Below are positions 43,961 to 51,068 of a DNA stretch of 64,000 nucleotides, one piece after another. A program made the translations under genes and the position numbers. Source of the DNA: Legionella sp. PATHC032 (GTDB lineage: Bacteria > Pseudomonadota > Gammaproteobacteria > Legionellales > Legionellaceae); assembly GCF_026191185.1 (NCBI RefSeq), contig NZ_JAPHOV010000001.1:370001-434000 (forward strand). Direction: 5' to 3'. The notes under the pieces were generated by a model. The model was not told the DNA's origin and made no database searches. It was given only the letters and a program-made list of their open reading frames with translations. Positions within the stretch are counted from its first letter, which is position 1. Every line of letters starts with the position of its first letter.

Positions 43961-44338
43961 TTAGGTGTGGCGTGTCTGAAAAGAGAGAAATCTATTATTG
44001 GATGCTTCGAGTATTTCTTCCAAAGAGTGTTGATTATCCATAACCAATTGATGCAAAATTGCAAGTTCCTTCTTAGGTAATTTATTTGTACACTCAATAA
44101 AATAACTGTTTTTTCCATCTCTGTACCAGTATATGAAAGTCGTATTTTGTGAAATGACGCCTTTGCCAGGATTTCCATATAAGCTGTTTGTATTTGAACC
44201 ATGCAGATCAGTTCGGGGTGAATAGAAGCGATAATTTATTTGGTTGCGATTATGGCTTTGCTGGATTTGCTCAATAAATCCGTAGTCAGAAGCCAGTTTT
44301 CTTGCTAAAAACAAAATACTCATAAAACAGGATAACAT
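43961..44338 (-). CDS. Hypothetical protein with a hydrophobic N-terminus
   Basis: About 125 residues, not recognised. The first 15 residues are hydrophobic (MLSCFMSILFLARK), possibly a membrane anchor or a short signal. The rest is soluble and has NNRFLSFQTRH at the end. Starts at 44338, 44323 or a TTG at 44347 are all possible; none has a strong ribosome-binding site. A 157-nt gap separates it from lptM. Confidence 0.5.
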   Translation of the reverse strand: MLSCFMSILFLARKLASDYGFIEQIQQSHNRNQINYRFYSPRTDLHGSNTNSLYGNPGKGVISQNTTFIYWYRDGKNSYFIECTNKLPKKELAILHQLVMDNQHSLEEILEASNNRFLSFQTRHT

Positions 44339-44501
44339 ACAAAACAAACATTATGATAAAATTTTGTGCAAAAAAGATCAATAGTTATTAGTATTCCCGG
44401 TGTCATTGTGTTTGTAATTTGTTCAATATATTTTTAAATGTTAAACTTGCGCTGCTCTATTGCATTGGCGATAATTTATCTTTTTGCGTGGAGAATTTGT
44501 T

Positions 44502-45161
44502 TTGAGCGTTTATATGAAGGAACCTTTAGAGAAGGCACAAGCTTGTGTCATATGGATGCATGGGTTGGGAGCTGATGCCTCTGATATGATGGGTTTAGCT
44601 GATCAGCTAACAATAGAAGATACTGCTTTAAGGCATGTATTTCTTGATGCTCCTCGAAGACCAGTGACTCTGAATGGTGGAATGGTTATGCCTGCGTGGT
44701 ATGATATTTATGCATTAGATTTAGTCGATGAGGAAGATAAAGCAGGAATTGAAGAGTCTGAATCATTAATCCGTAAGGTAGTTGACGCTCAATATAATTA
44801 TGGTTTTAGATCTCAGCAAATTTTTTTAGCGGGTTTTTCTCAAGGAGGGGCTATGGCGTTGCACACAGCTCTTCATATGGCTGAGCGATTAGGAGGGGTT
44901 ATTGCATTGTCTGCTTATTTGCCCCTGGTTAAACATAATAAGCCGCAACTGGATAAGAATACCCCCATCTTTATGGGAGCAGGACAATTTGATCCTTTAG
45001 TTTTGCCAAAATGGACACAACAAAGCAAGGATTGGCTATTGGCTAATGGGTATAATGAAGTCTCTTTTCATCAATACCCTATGGAACATTCTATATGTTT
45101 TGAAGAAATAAAAGATCTTAGCCTTTGGCTTAATAAGCAGGTTCAAGGAGTTTTACAATGA
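44502..45161 (+). CDS. Carboxylesterase/phospholipase (acyl-protein thioesterase family)
   Basis: A 219-residue alpha/beta hydrolase. The catalytic triad is S113 (GFSQGG), D164 (GQFDPLV) and H196 (MEHSICF), with WMHGLGAD as oxyanion block. The family includes bacterial carboxylesterases and eukaryotic APT1/lysophospholipases. TTG 44502 is preferred because TGGAGA lies 7 nt upstream; ATG 44514 is the alternative. It overlaps ratA by 4 nt. Confidence 0.85.
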   Translation: MSVYMKEPLEKAQACVIWMHGLGADASDMMGLADQLTIEDTALRHVFLDAPRRPVTLNGGMVMPAWYDIYALDLVDEEDKAGIEESESLIRKVVDAQYNYGFRSQQIFLAGFSQGGAMALHTALHMAERLGGVIALSAYLPLVKHNKPQLDKNTPIFMGAGQFDPLVLPKWTQQSKDWLLANGYNEVSFHQYPMEHSICFEEIKDLSLWLNKQVQGVLQ

Positions 45162-45592
45162 CAATAGTAAAAAGGTCAAGAACAGTACCTTATTCTTGTG
45201 AGCAAATGTACGGGCTGGTTAATGATGTTGAACATTATTCCGAGTTTTTACCTTATTGCGCGGAAAGCAAAATACTTCACCGTGACAGTGATGAAGTCCA
45301 GGCGACTTTGGTGATAGCTGCTGCTGGTATGAGTAAATCATTCACTACTCGTAATCGATTGCAAACTAATAAAATGATTGAAATTCGTCTGGTTGATGGT
45401 CCTTTTAGCCATTTAGAAGGATTTTGGCGTTTTGATGAGGAAGAAAAAGGGTGCAGAATTTCTTTTGATTTGGAGTTTGAGTTTGCCGGGAAAATATTTT
45501 CCATGCTTCTTGGCCCTATATTTGATCAGATAACCGATAAAATGGTTGACGCATTTTGCGAAAGAGCAGAGGTCATTTATGGTAAAAGTTGA
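45158..45592 (+). CDS. ratA: RatA-type START/polyketide cyclase-like protein
   Basis: A 144-residue protein of the START-like fold. VPYSCEQMYGLVNDVEHYSEFLPYC and the tail LGPIFDQITDKMVDAFCERA match E. coli RatA (YfjG), reported to hinder 70S association, and mitochondrial Coq10. A role in ubiquinone handling is therefore also possible. It overlaps the next gene by 14 nt. Confidence 0.9.
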   Translation: MTIVKRSRTVPYSCEQMYGLVNDVEHYSEFLPYCAESKILHRDSDEVQATLVIAAAGMSKSFTTRNRLQTNKMIEIRLVDGPFSHLEGFWRFDEEEKGCRISFDLEFEFAGKIFSMLLGPIFDQITDKMVDAFCERAEVIYGKS

Positions 45593-45851
45593 ATTGGTCT
45601 ATATAGCGAATTCTGAAAATTGTCTGCATTACAAAATGGATTTAAAGCAGGGGGCTACAGTTGAAGAGGCATTAATTCAATCAAATATTTATTCTACTTG
45701 TCCTGAAACGAGGGAATTACCTATAGGAGTATATGGGAAACGGGTTTCCATGGACCTGGTATTGAAAGATGGCGATCGAATTGAAATTTATAGGCCATTG
45801 ATACTCGACCCCAAAGAAAAGCGCCGTAAGTTAGCCCAATTTAAAAAATAG
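45579..45851 (+). CDS. rnfH: RnfH family ubiquitin-like protein
   Basis: RnfH (RatB), 90 residues, is a beta-grasp protein of unknown biochemical role, habitually next to ratA. VELVYIANSEN and KDGDRIEIYRPLILDPKEKRR are typical. ATG 45579, inside ratA, is chosen; a longer upstream frame has no family similarity. Confidence 0.9.
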   Translation: MVKVELVYIANSENCLHYKMDLKQGATVEEALIQSNIYSTCPETRELPIGVYGKRVSMDLVLKDGDRIEIYRPLILDPKEKRRKLAQFKK

Positions 45852-45899
45852 AGGCATATTAGGTATTTTAATCTACATTGAACTCTTAAAAACAATTTT

Positions 45900-45927
45900 C
45901 CCCTTATCTAATCGCTTAGGCAAGGGG
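45900..45927. terminator. Hairpin between convergent rnfH and bamE
   Basis: CCCCTTATCTAA and TTAGGCAAGGGG fold into an 11-pair stem with one mismatch and a TCGC loop, centred in the gap of two convergent genes. T-runs are weak on both sides, so it may terminate both transcripts or mainly protect 3' ends. Confidence 0.5.
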
Positions 45928-45938
45928 GTGACGCTACA

Positions 45939-46253
45939 TTACGGCTTATGTTCTATTCTTATCAAAGAACCTCTGGAAAAATATAAAACAACATTACGAA
46001 TTTCCAGGTTACCTTTCCCTCGTCGCCAGGTATAAGCATAATCCCACCGATCATTGTTGAATGTTGGGCTCATTAAGCTGGTGCCCATCAAGATTGCAAC
46101 GTCATTTTTACTCATGCCTGTTTTTAATCGGGCAATTTTTGATTGAGGCAACAAATTACCTTGCTGAGTAATACGCCTTGAGAAGTCGTATGATGCACAT
46201 TGAGTTAAGGTTAATGTTAAAATGAAACAAATAAAAAAGGTTATTATTCGCAT
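45939..46253 (-). CDS. bamE: Outer membrane assembly lipoprotein BamE (SmpA/OmlA)
   Basis: BamE, 104 residues, is a small lipoprotein of the Bam complex. A signal peptide ends at TLTQC (C19). The SmpA signature KIARLKTGMSKNDVAILMGTS is followed by RWDYAYTWRRG. The glutamine before the lipidated cysteine is unusual. ATG 46253 is favoured because it puts the signal peptide at the N-terminus; ATGs at 46268 and 46283 are in frame. It is divergent from fur. Confidence 0.88.
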   Translation of the reverse strand: MRIITFFICFILTLTLTQCASYDFSRRITQQGNLLPQSKIARLKTGMSKNDVAILMGTSLMSPTFNNDRWDYAYTWRRGKGNLEIRNVVLYFSRGSLIRIEHKP

Positions 46254-46415
46254 TTTTTTGCCTACCATGAAAAATTTCGCCATAATAACATGTCATTTAT
46301 TGAAAGGCACCTGTCATCATGTGGAATTTGGTATTTGTCATTGTTCGGCCAGACTAAGTTTTAAGGCTGCTCACGGTTTTTCGAGCATGGAAATAACTTT
46401 GGGCCTTGATGCTAA

Positions 46416-46444
46416 TTGTTAATCTGATTTTTCTGGAATAATGA
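46416..46444 (+). promoter_or_regulatory. Candidate fur promoter
   Basis: TTGTTA (46416-46421), a 17-nt spacer and TAATGA (46439-46444) form a moderate promoter 37 nt before fur. AATAATGATTA across the -10 resembles half of a Fur box, which would allow autoregulation. Confidence 0.4.
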
Positions 46445-46480
46445 TTAAAGTTCGGAATTCGTTACAGTTAAGGAGCACAA

Positions 46481-46891
46481 GTGGAAGAGAGTCAACAGCT
46501 AAAAGACGCTGGATTAAAAATCACATTACCTCGTATCAAGGTATTACAAATATTGGAGCAATCAAGAAATCATCATTTGAGTGCGGAAGCAGTCTATAAG
46601 GCCTTATTGGAATCGGGTGAGGATGTTGGTTTAGCTACTGTTTATAGAGTTCTTACTCAATTTGAAGCAGCAGGATTAGTATCTAGGCACAATTTTGAAG
46701 GAGGACACTCGGTGTTTGAGTTGTCTCAAGGCGAGCATCATGACCATCTTGTTTGTGTTAAGTGTGGGCGAGTAGAGGAATTTGTAGATGAAGTAATAGA
46801 ACAAAGACAGAAAGCTATTGCAGAACGTGCTCATTTTAAAATGACAGATCATGCGCTAAACATATATGGTATTTGTCCTCAGTGTCAATGA
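46481..46891 (+). CDS. fur: Ferric uptake regulator Fur
   Basis: Fur, 136 residues, is an iron-dependent repressor. The winged helix has GLKITLPRIKVLQIL and the recognition helix DVGLATVYRVLTQFEAAGLV; the C-terminal half carries EHHDHLVCVKCGRVEEF and the CPQC pair. Start is GTG with AGGAGC upstream. In Legionella, Fur controls siderophore genes. Confidence 0.97.
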   Translation: MEESQQLKDAGLKITLPRIKVLQILEQSRNHHLSAEAVYKALLESGEDVGLATVYRVLTQFEAAGLVSRHNFEGGHSVFELSQGEHHDHLVCVKCGRVEEFVDEVIEQRQKAIAERAHFKMTDHALNIYGICPQCQ

Positions 46892-47028
46892 ATTGGATAT
46901 TTTAATTGGAATGGTTTGTTACCTCACGTAATATTCTAAGCGTATTTACTATGTTCTTCTGTAGTATTTTATCATTACAATAATTGGAGTGTTTTGGTGA
47001 AACGCTACTTTCCTTAAGGGTCCATCAT

Positions 47029-47172
47029 ATGGAATTTGATTATATTATTGTTGGTGATGGTAGCTTAGGATATGTTTTAACTTCATGGTTAAGTGCCAGC
47101 CCCACAAATAAAGTATTATTGCCAGAAGCCGGAGATAGCTTATTTCTGGCAATACCAATCTGCCTGCGATGA
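47029..47172 (+). pseudogene. N-terminal remnant of a GMC oxidoreductase (choline dehydrogenase-like)
   Basis: A 47-codon stub beginning MEFDYIIVGDGSLGYVL and continuing with LSASPTNKVLLPEAG. This matches the FAD-binding start of GMC oxidoreductases (usual form IIVGAGSAGCVLA...LLEAG), but the frame stops after residue 47 while family members have about 540 residues. The glycine motif already has substitutions. It is a decayed leftover, probably not functional. Confidence 0.7.
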
Positions 47173-47464
47173 GGATTGCACACTACATTCCAACTTTACG
47201 TTAGAGTTCAGTATCCTAAATGGCAATTTTAAATTATTTGCTAGGCGGTAAAGACAGTCCCTCATTGCGCAGTAAAATCACGAATAAAACTCTCAATAGG
47301 ATTTACCAAGGTGGTTAAGCAATACCCGCTGCTTATCCATAATATTAGTAACGACTTATTGAGCCAGGTTTACTTTTTCTAGATGCGCCTTTTGGATAAG
47401 ACCACAAAAAAAGCTGGCTTAGTTGATGTGGCAGAGTCCTCCACACAGTTTCTTGTTACGCGCA
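47173..47464. other. Non-coding stretch after the GMC remnant
   Basis: These 292 bases have many stops in all frames. A 32-codon frame (47220-47318, MAILNYLLGGKDSPSLRS...) is the longest on the plus strand and resembles nothing I know. The stretch is probably degraded coding DNA left after a deletion. Confidence 0.4.
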
Positions 47465-48415
47465 TTAATAAATTATCCTCGCTATCTTATTGTCCAAAAA
47501 CTGATTATCAAAGGCCATGAGCGGATTTTCCAATGTTGATTTGAGTGCGATAAAGTCTCTTGTTCTTACATCACATAATGACGTCATAGCGGTTAAATCA
47601 AGAGCTGCGGTCCCGGTCACCGATTGCGATGATGAGGTGGCGATGTTGCCCATCCCTTTATATGCAGCAAAAGCAGAACCTAATTTAAAATAACTTAAGA
47701 ACCAATGATCCATAAAGTCGGTTATCCAATTATAAAACTTCAAGGATGAATTGGGTTTTATATTAAAGTCTGGTACAGGGACAAACGGCCTGTCAGCGCA
47801 ATATTCGTGAACAACATGCAGGGGGAGAAGCTTCTGCGCCCCGCCTACTCTTACTGTCCATTGCTTATTAATGGCTTCCCAATTGGGGTTAGGCGCATTG
47901 ATCGAATTCACCTGGTCTTGAAGCGCTTTAATAATGGTATTTTGAAAATCAAAATGGTGTTCAGTGACTTTTTTTTCATTTAGAGTATAAGTCACTCCAT
48001 CTGTTTCTACCTTGTTGTATTGGCTCAGAAGTTCTTTGAATATTTTCTCAAAATTGGAATCCTTAGGGATGCACTCAAGCATTATCGTCCAACCATGCTT
48101 ATCCAACGCCCAAAGCATGTATTCAAAAGCACTGATGTCCTCAAAGGTCCGGCCCGAATAATCGGTCACATTACCTCTTTTCAGCAGTAAATTAATGTCT
48201 TTTGTTAAGATTGATTGAACCGCATTATCCTTGCGACGGACTGCATGGAACAAGAGTATGCTCACATTATAAAGCTGGGACTCAAATAGTGTTTGGTTAT
48301 TTTGTGAGGTTTGGGCAAGATGGGCAATATTTGATAGATTTAAATACTGACCAATTTCCTTTTCAATTATATCTTTGGGTAATCTATGAAATGGAAATTT
48401 ACTATGTTCTGGCAT
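47465..48415 (-). CDS. F-box-like protein, possible Dot/Icm effector
   Basis: A 316-residue protein. Residues about 7-45 (FPFHRLPKDIIEKEIGQYLNL then IAHLAQTSQNNQTLF) follow the F-box pattern of eukaryotic SCF ubiquitin-ligase adaptors: LP, then hydrophobic I/L spacing and a YL. The rest is unrecognised, has no signal peptide, and has a C-terminal half with two mildly hydrophobic stretches. Legionella effectors such as AnkB and LegU1 use F-boxes in host cells, so export is plausible but unproven. ATG 48415 is used rather than TTG 48433, because a TATAAT at 48449-48454 would place initiation between them. Confidence 0.65.
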   Translation of the reverse strand: MPEHSKFPFHRLPKDIIEKEIGQYLNLSNIAHLAQTSQNNQTLFESQLYNVSILLFHAVRRKDNAVQSILTKDINLLLKRGNVTDYSGRTFEDISAFEYMLWALDKHGWTIMLECIPKDSNFEKIFKELLSQYNKVETDGVTYTLNEKKVTEHHFDFQNTIIKALQDQVNSINAPNPNWEAINKQWTVRVGGAQKLLPLHVVHEYCADRPFVPVPDFNIKPNSSLKFYNWITDFMDHWFLSYFKLGSAFAAYKGMGNIATSSSQSVTGTAALDLTAMTSLCDVRTRDFIALKSTLENPLMAFDNQFLDNKIARIIY

Positions 48416-48448
48416 AATCAACTGTCGGTGCAAATAAACAAGGATGAT

Positions 48449-48454
48449 ATTATA
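48449..48454 (-). promoter_or_regulatory. -10 element for the F-box-like gene
   Basis: The minus strand reads TATAAT, a perfect -10, with initiation expected near 48442 and a leader of about 27 nt. No matching -35 is present at 16-18 nt, so an activator may be needed. Confidence 0.4.
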
Positions 48455-48493
48455 CCATAGTGATCTGTTTTGAAGATCAATGTCAGGCTGCAG

Positions 48494-48537
48494 CCTTATA
48501 CAAGGTCTTTAAATTACAAATTTACTGCGGTATAAGG
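48494..48537. repeat. 8-bp inverted repeat between two divergent genes
   Basis: CCTTATAC (48494-48501) and GTATAAGG (48530-48537) are inverted repeats separated by 28 nt in the divergent region of the F-box-like and GGDEF genes. They could be operator half-sites. Confidence 0.3.
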
Positions 48538-48570
48538 AAGCAACTAAATAAAATTGTCTATACTTGAAAT

Positions 48571-48576
48571 TATAAT
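48571..48576 (+). promoter_or_regulatory. -10 element for the GGDEF gene
   Basis: TATAAT (48571-48576) would start RNA near 48583, 20 nt before ATG 48603. There is no recognisable -35 at the right distance. Confidence 0.35.
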
Positions 48577-48602
48577 GAAGGTGCTTGGGTTTTGAATTAA
48601 TT

Positions 48603-49673
48603 ATGTATCAAAAGAAGCGGTCTTCATTGGAACTTGAAGCCTTTTTGTCGTTATTTGAGGGATCCTTAAGAACTATCCCATTCAATATATTGGCTGTGAT
48701 GGTGCTTGCTTTGGATTTTATATATACGAACGAGGTTCCAATCAAACTGGTTATTATCTGGTTTTTTCTTATTTTAATTTTAAGTGTGATTCGTTGGGTA
48801 ACCAGCCGAATTATAATTCGTAAAGAGTTTTACATCACAAAAGGAAAGCTGTCTTTAATTAGTTTTTTACTGCTCAATTTTTTTATGGGATTGGCTTGGA
48901 GTTTGAGCTACTTTACTTTTATTCCTTATTTAAATAATACAAATGAGTTGATTTTTGTACTCATTTTGGGAGGATTATCGACAGGCGCTATCGCTTCTTT
49001 ATCAATTTATCTTCCGGCATATTATGCTTACGTATTGCCGATGAATTTTCCAATTATTGCCTACAATTTCTATTTATTTCAGTTTGATAAAACAATTTTT
49101 GCTGTCATGTATTCGCTTTTTTTGATCATAGTATTGTTGACTGCAAGATTAAATTCAAATTTACTTTCCAAAGTGAGGACATTATCTATAACTGATTCAT
49201 TGACTGGCTTATTTAACCGTCGTCATTTTGATGTGGTGTTCAGCAATGAGTTAAGCAGAGCAAAACGTAATAAATATCCTATCAGCCTGGTTTTCATTGA
49301 TATAGACAATTTCAAGTATATTAATGATACTTTTGGACATTCTGTAGGTGACAGTTTTTTAATTCATGTGGCAAATATCCTGAAACAAACATTACGACGC
49401 GCCAGTGATAGCATGTTTCGAATTGGTGGCGATGAATATGCCGCTATTCTTATTAATATGCCACCAAATGAAGTGACGGCATTCTGTGTTGCTATTCAAG
49501 AGCACTTTAATAAAAAAAATCAATATAAAAATGTATCCTTAAGCATGGGAATCATAAGCATAGGGTCTATGCATGTGATTGATCAACAAAGTGTCATCGC
49601 AGCTGTTGATAAAACACTTTATCAAGCAAAAAAAGCAGGTAAAAATCAGATTAAATCAAAATCGTTAATCTAA
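48603..49673 (+). CDS. Membrane-bound diguanylate cyclase (GGDEF)
   Basis: A 356-residue protein with about six membrane helices (residues 25-182) and a C-terminal GGDEF domain starting at SITDSLTGLFNRRHF. The active-site loop is GGDEY (275-279), a permitted variant. An inhibitory I-site RASD lies at 266-269, five residues before it, so c-di-GMP product inhibition is expected. No EAL domain follows. The N-terminal part resembles a MASE-type sensor but I cannot assign it. A TTG at 48585 is another possible start. Confidence 0.88.
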   Translation: MYQKKRSSLELEAFLSLFEGSLRTIPFNILAVMVLALDFIYTNEVPIKLVIIWFFLILILSVIRWVTSRIIIRKEFYITKGKLSLISFLLLNFFMGLAWSLSYFTFIPYLNNTNELIFVLILGGLSTGAIASLSIYLPAYYAYVLPMNFPIIAYNFYLFQFDKTIFAVMYSLFLIIVLLTARLNSNLLSKVRTLSITDSLTGLFNRRHFDVVFSNELSRAKRNKYPISLVFIDIDNFKYINDTFGHSVGDSFLIHVANILKQTLRRASDSMFRIGGDEYAAILINMPPNEVTAFCVAIQEHFNKKNQYKNVSLSMGIISIGSMHVIDQQSVIAAVDKTLYQAKKAGKNQIKSKSLI

Positions 49674-49722
49674 ACGAAGGGGGTGAGTAGCAATTAAAAT
49701 TCTTCGATTTCATCACCATCAG

Positions 49723-49760
49723 TTTGGCACAAGAGAAACAAATTATTCTCTTATGCCAAA
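49723..49760. terminator. Bidirectional terminator hairpin
   Basis: TTTGGCACAAGAGAA pairs with TTCTCTTATGCCAAA (14 of 15 positions, 8-nt loop) between the convergent GGDEF gene and the secreted-protein gene. The flanking bases are only moderately T/A-rich. Position and stem strength suggest shared termination. Confidence 0.6.
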
Positions 49761-49782
49761 TAGAGTTTCAGTTAATTACTTT

Positions 49783-50169
49783 TTATTCAATGTTGATAGA
49801 ATAGGAGTAACTTCCGAAACCGTCATAGGTGGTATTGATATAACGTAGGCCATTGCAGGAAGCGCTGACGACAGGATGATTCATAAATGGACCATCATTA
49901 ATATCCAGAATACACCAATTGGCACTGTCATAAGCTACGGTGACGTGAGCATATCCTGCTCGACAATCAAAACCATCCCTGATTACAAAACTGCGTGGGC
50001 CAACAATTTGCAATATGACATCTGAATCATTATAACCACTGACTACATAAATTCCGGGATGAGTTTTATCACTCAAATGAAAAAAATCCTTGTATCCACA
50101 GAATGATTCATTGGCGTATGCATTCATCATTAAAAGGCTGCTTGCTGCCAGTACCGTCCACTTTTTCAT
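49783..50169 (-). CDS. Small secreted protein of unknown function
   Basis: A 128-residue protein with a clear Sec signal peptide (MKKWTVLAASSLLMMNAYA, cut before NESFC). The mature part has four cysteines (in SFCGYK, FDCRAGY, WCILD and ASCNGL), suggesting two disulfides, and many Tyr/Gly/Asp residues typical of a beta-rich periplasmic or exported protein. The family is not recognised. The 260 bases upstream hold no gene that I can support. Confidence 0.7.
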   Translation of the reverse strand: MKKWTVLAASSLLMMNAYANESFCGYKDFFHLSDKTHPGIYVVSGYNDSDVILQIVGPRSFVIRDGFDCRAGYAHVTVAYDSANWCILDINDGPFMNHPVVSASCNGLRYINTTYDGFGSYSYSINIE

Positions 50170-50429
50170 ATGAAAATACCTTCTTATTATTATTCAGGAA
50201 ATCGAATTATAGGGAATCAATGACTATTAAACAATCACCTTGTTCTTTTGTTTTTTGAAAAATCCAGTTTTAAAAATTATTTCTGGGAAAGACAGGAAAT
50301 ATTTCCTGTTGAGGAGATGATAAGTGACCTTGTTTCGATTTACCTAATCAGATACGCTGACCATATCGATATTGATAATCTCGACAATATTTTGAATGGA
50401 TAGAAACATGGATTTATCGGGAGGAAAAA

Positions 50430-51029
50430 ATGTATTCATCATTATTTCTAAAGAAGGACTTAGGGCATTTACCTGAAAAAGTTATTTTTCTTGATTTTGA
50501 CGGTACTGTTGCTCTTCCTGCAAGGAAGGCAAATGGAGAATATGATATTCAGCCTGATGGGTCAATTGGAGCTTCCCACCTGGATAAGGATAAATTTAGA
50601 CGTTTAGTACAGTTTGCTATTCGCACGGATATTCCGTTATATTTTTTGAGCGGACGTCCCGATCTTCAATCTTGTGTTGATTTAATGACTGATTTTATTG
50701 CAAGCGTTGATGGCTTTAATCCTGGTATTGGCGGGTTTAAAAAGGATTCTCTGTTTTTTATCAGTAAAATGATAATTGATGAAGGAAAACTTGTTCGAAA
50801 GGAAATAACGACAAAGGCTCAGATTATTCAATCAGTGCATCATGAAAAATACAGTTATTTACCTAATGAATCGATTTTACTGGTCGATGACATTCAAGAG
50901 TACCTCGACCCTGTGCAGGAACTAGGCTACAACACTTTGTTGGCAAATCCAGAGAGTTTGGAGCATTTTGATGAAATAGAGAAATTTATTGGAGTTACAT
51001 TACAAGAAACTATCGCATTCAATGCTTAG
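50430..51029 (+). CDS. HAD-superfamily phosphatase-like protein next to sdhA
   Basis: A 199-residue protein with HAD motif I FLDFDGTV (D22, D24), motif II FLSGRPD (S74) and motif IV LLVDDI (D153, D154). The residues needed for phosphoaspartate chemistry are thus present. CGGGAGG lies upstream of ATG. It converges on sdhA with a 39-nt gap. The substrate is unknown. I recall lpg0375, the gene before sdhA in strain Philadelphia-1, in effector lists, and this gene's position would fit. Confidence 0.7.
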   Translation: MYSSLFLKKDLGHLPEKVIFLDFDGTVALPARKANGEYDIQPDGSIGASHLDKDKFRRLVQFAIRTDIPLYFLSGRPDLQSCVDLMTDFIASVDGFNPGIGGFKKDSLFFISKMIIDEGKLVRKEITTKAQIIQSVHHEKYSYLPNESILLVDDIQEYLDPVQELGYNTLLANPESLEHFDEIEKFIGVTLQETIAFNA

Positions 51030-51068
51030 ACATGGTTATGGCAGATTAAAAGATCAAGTTAAATATTT

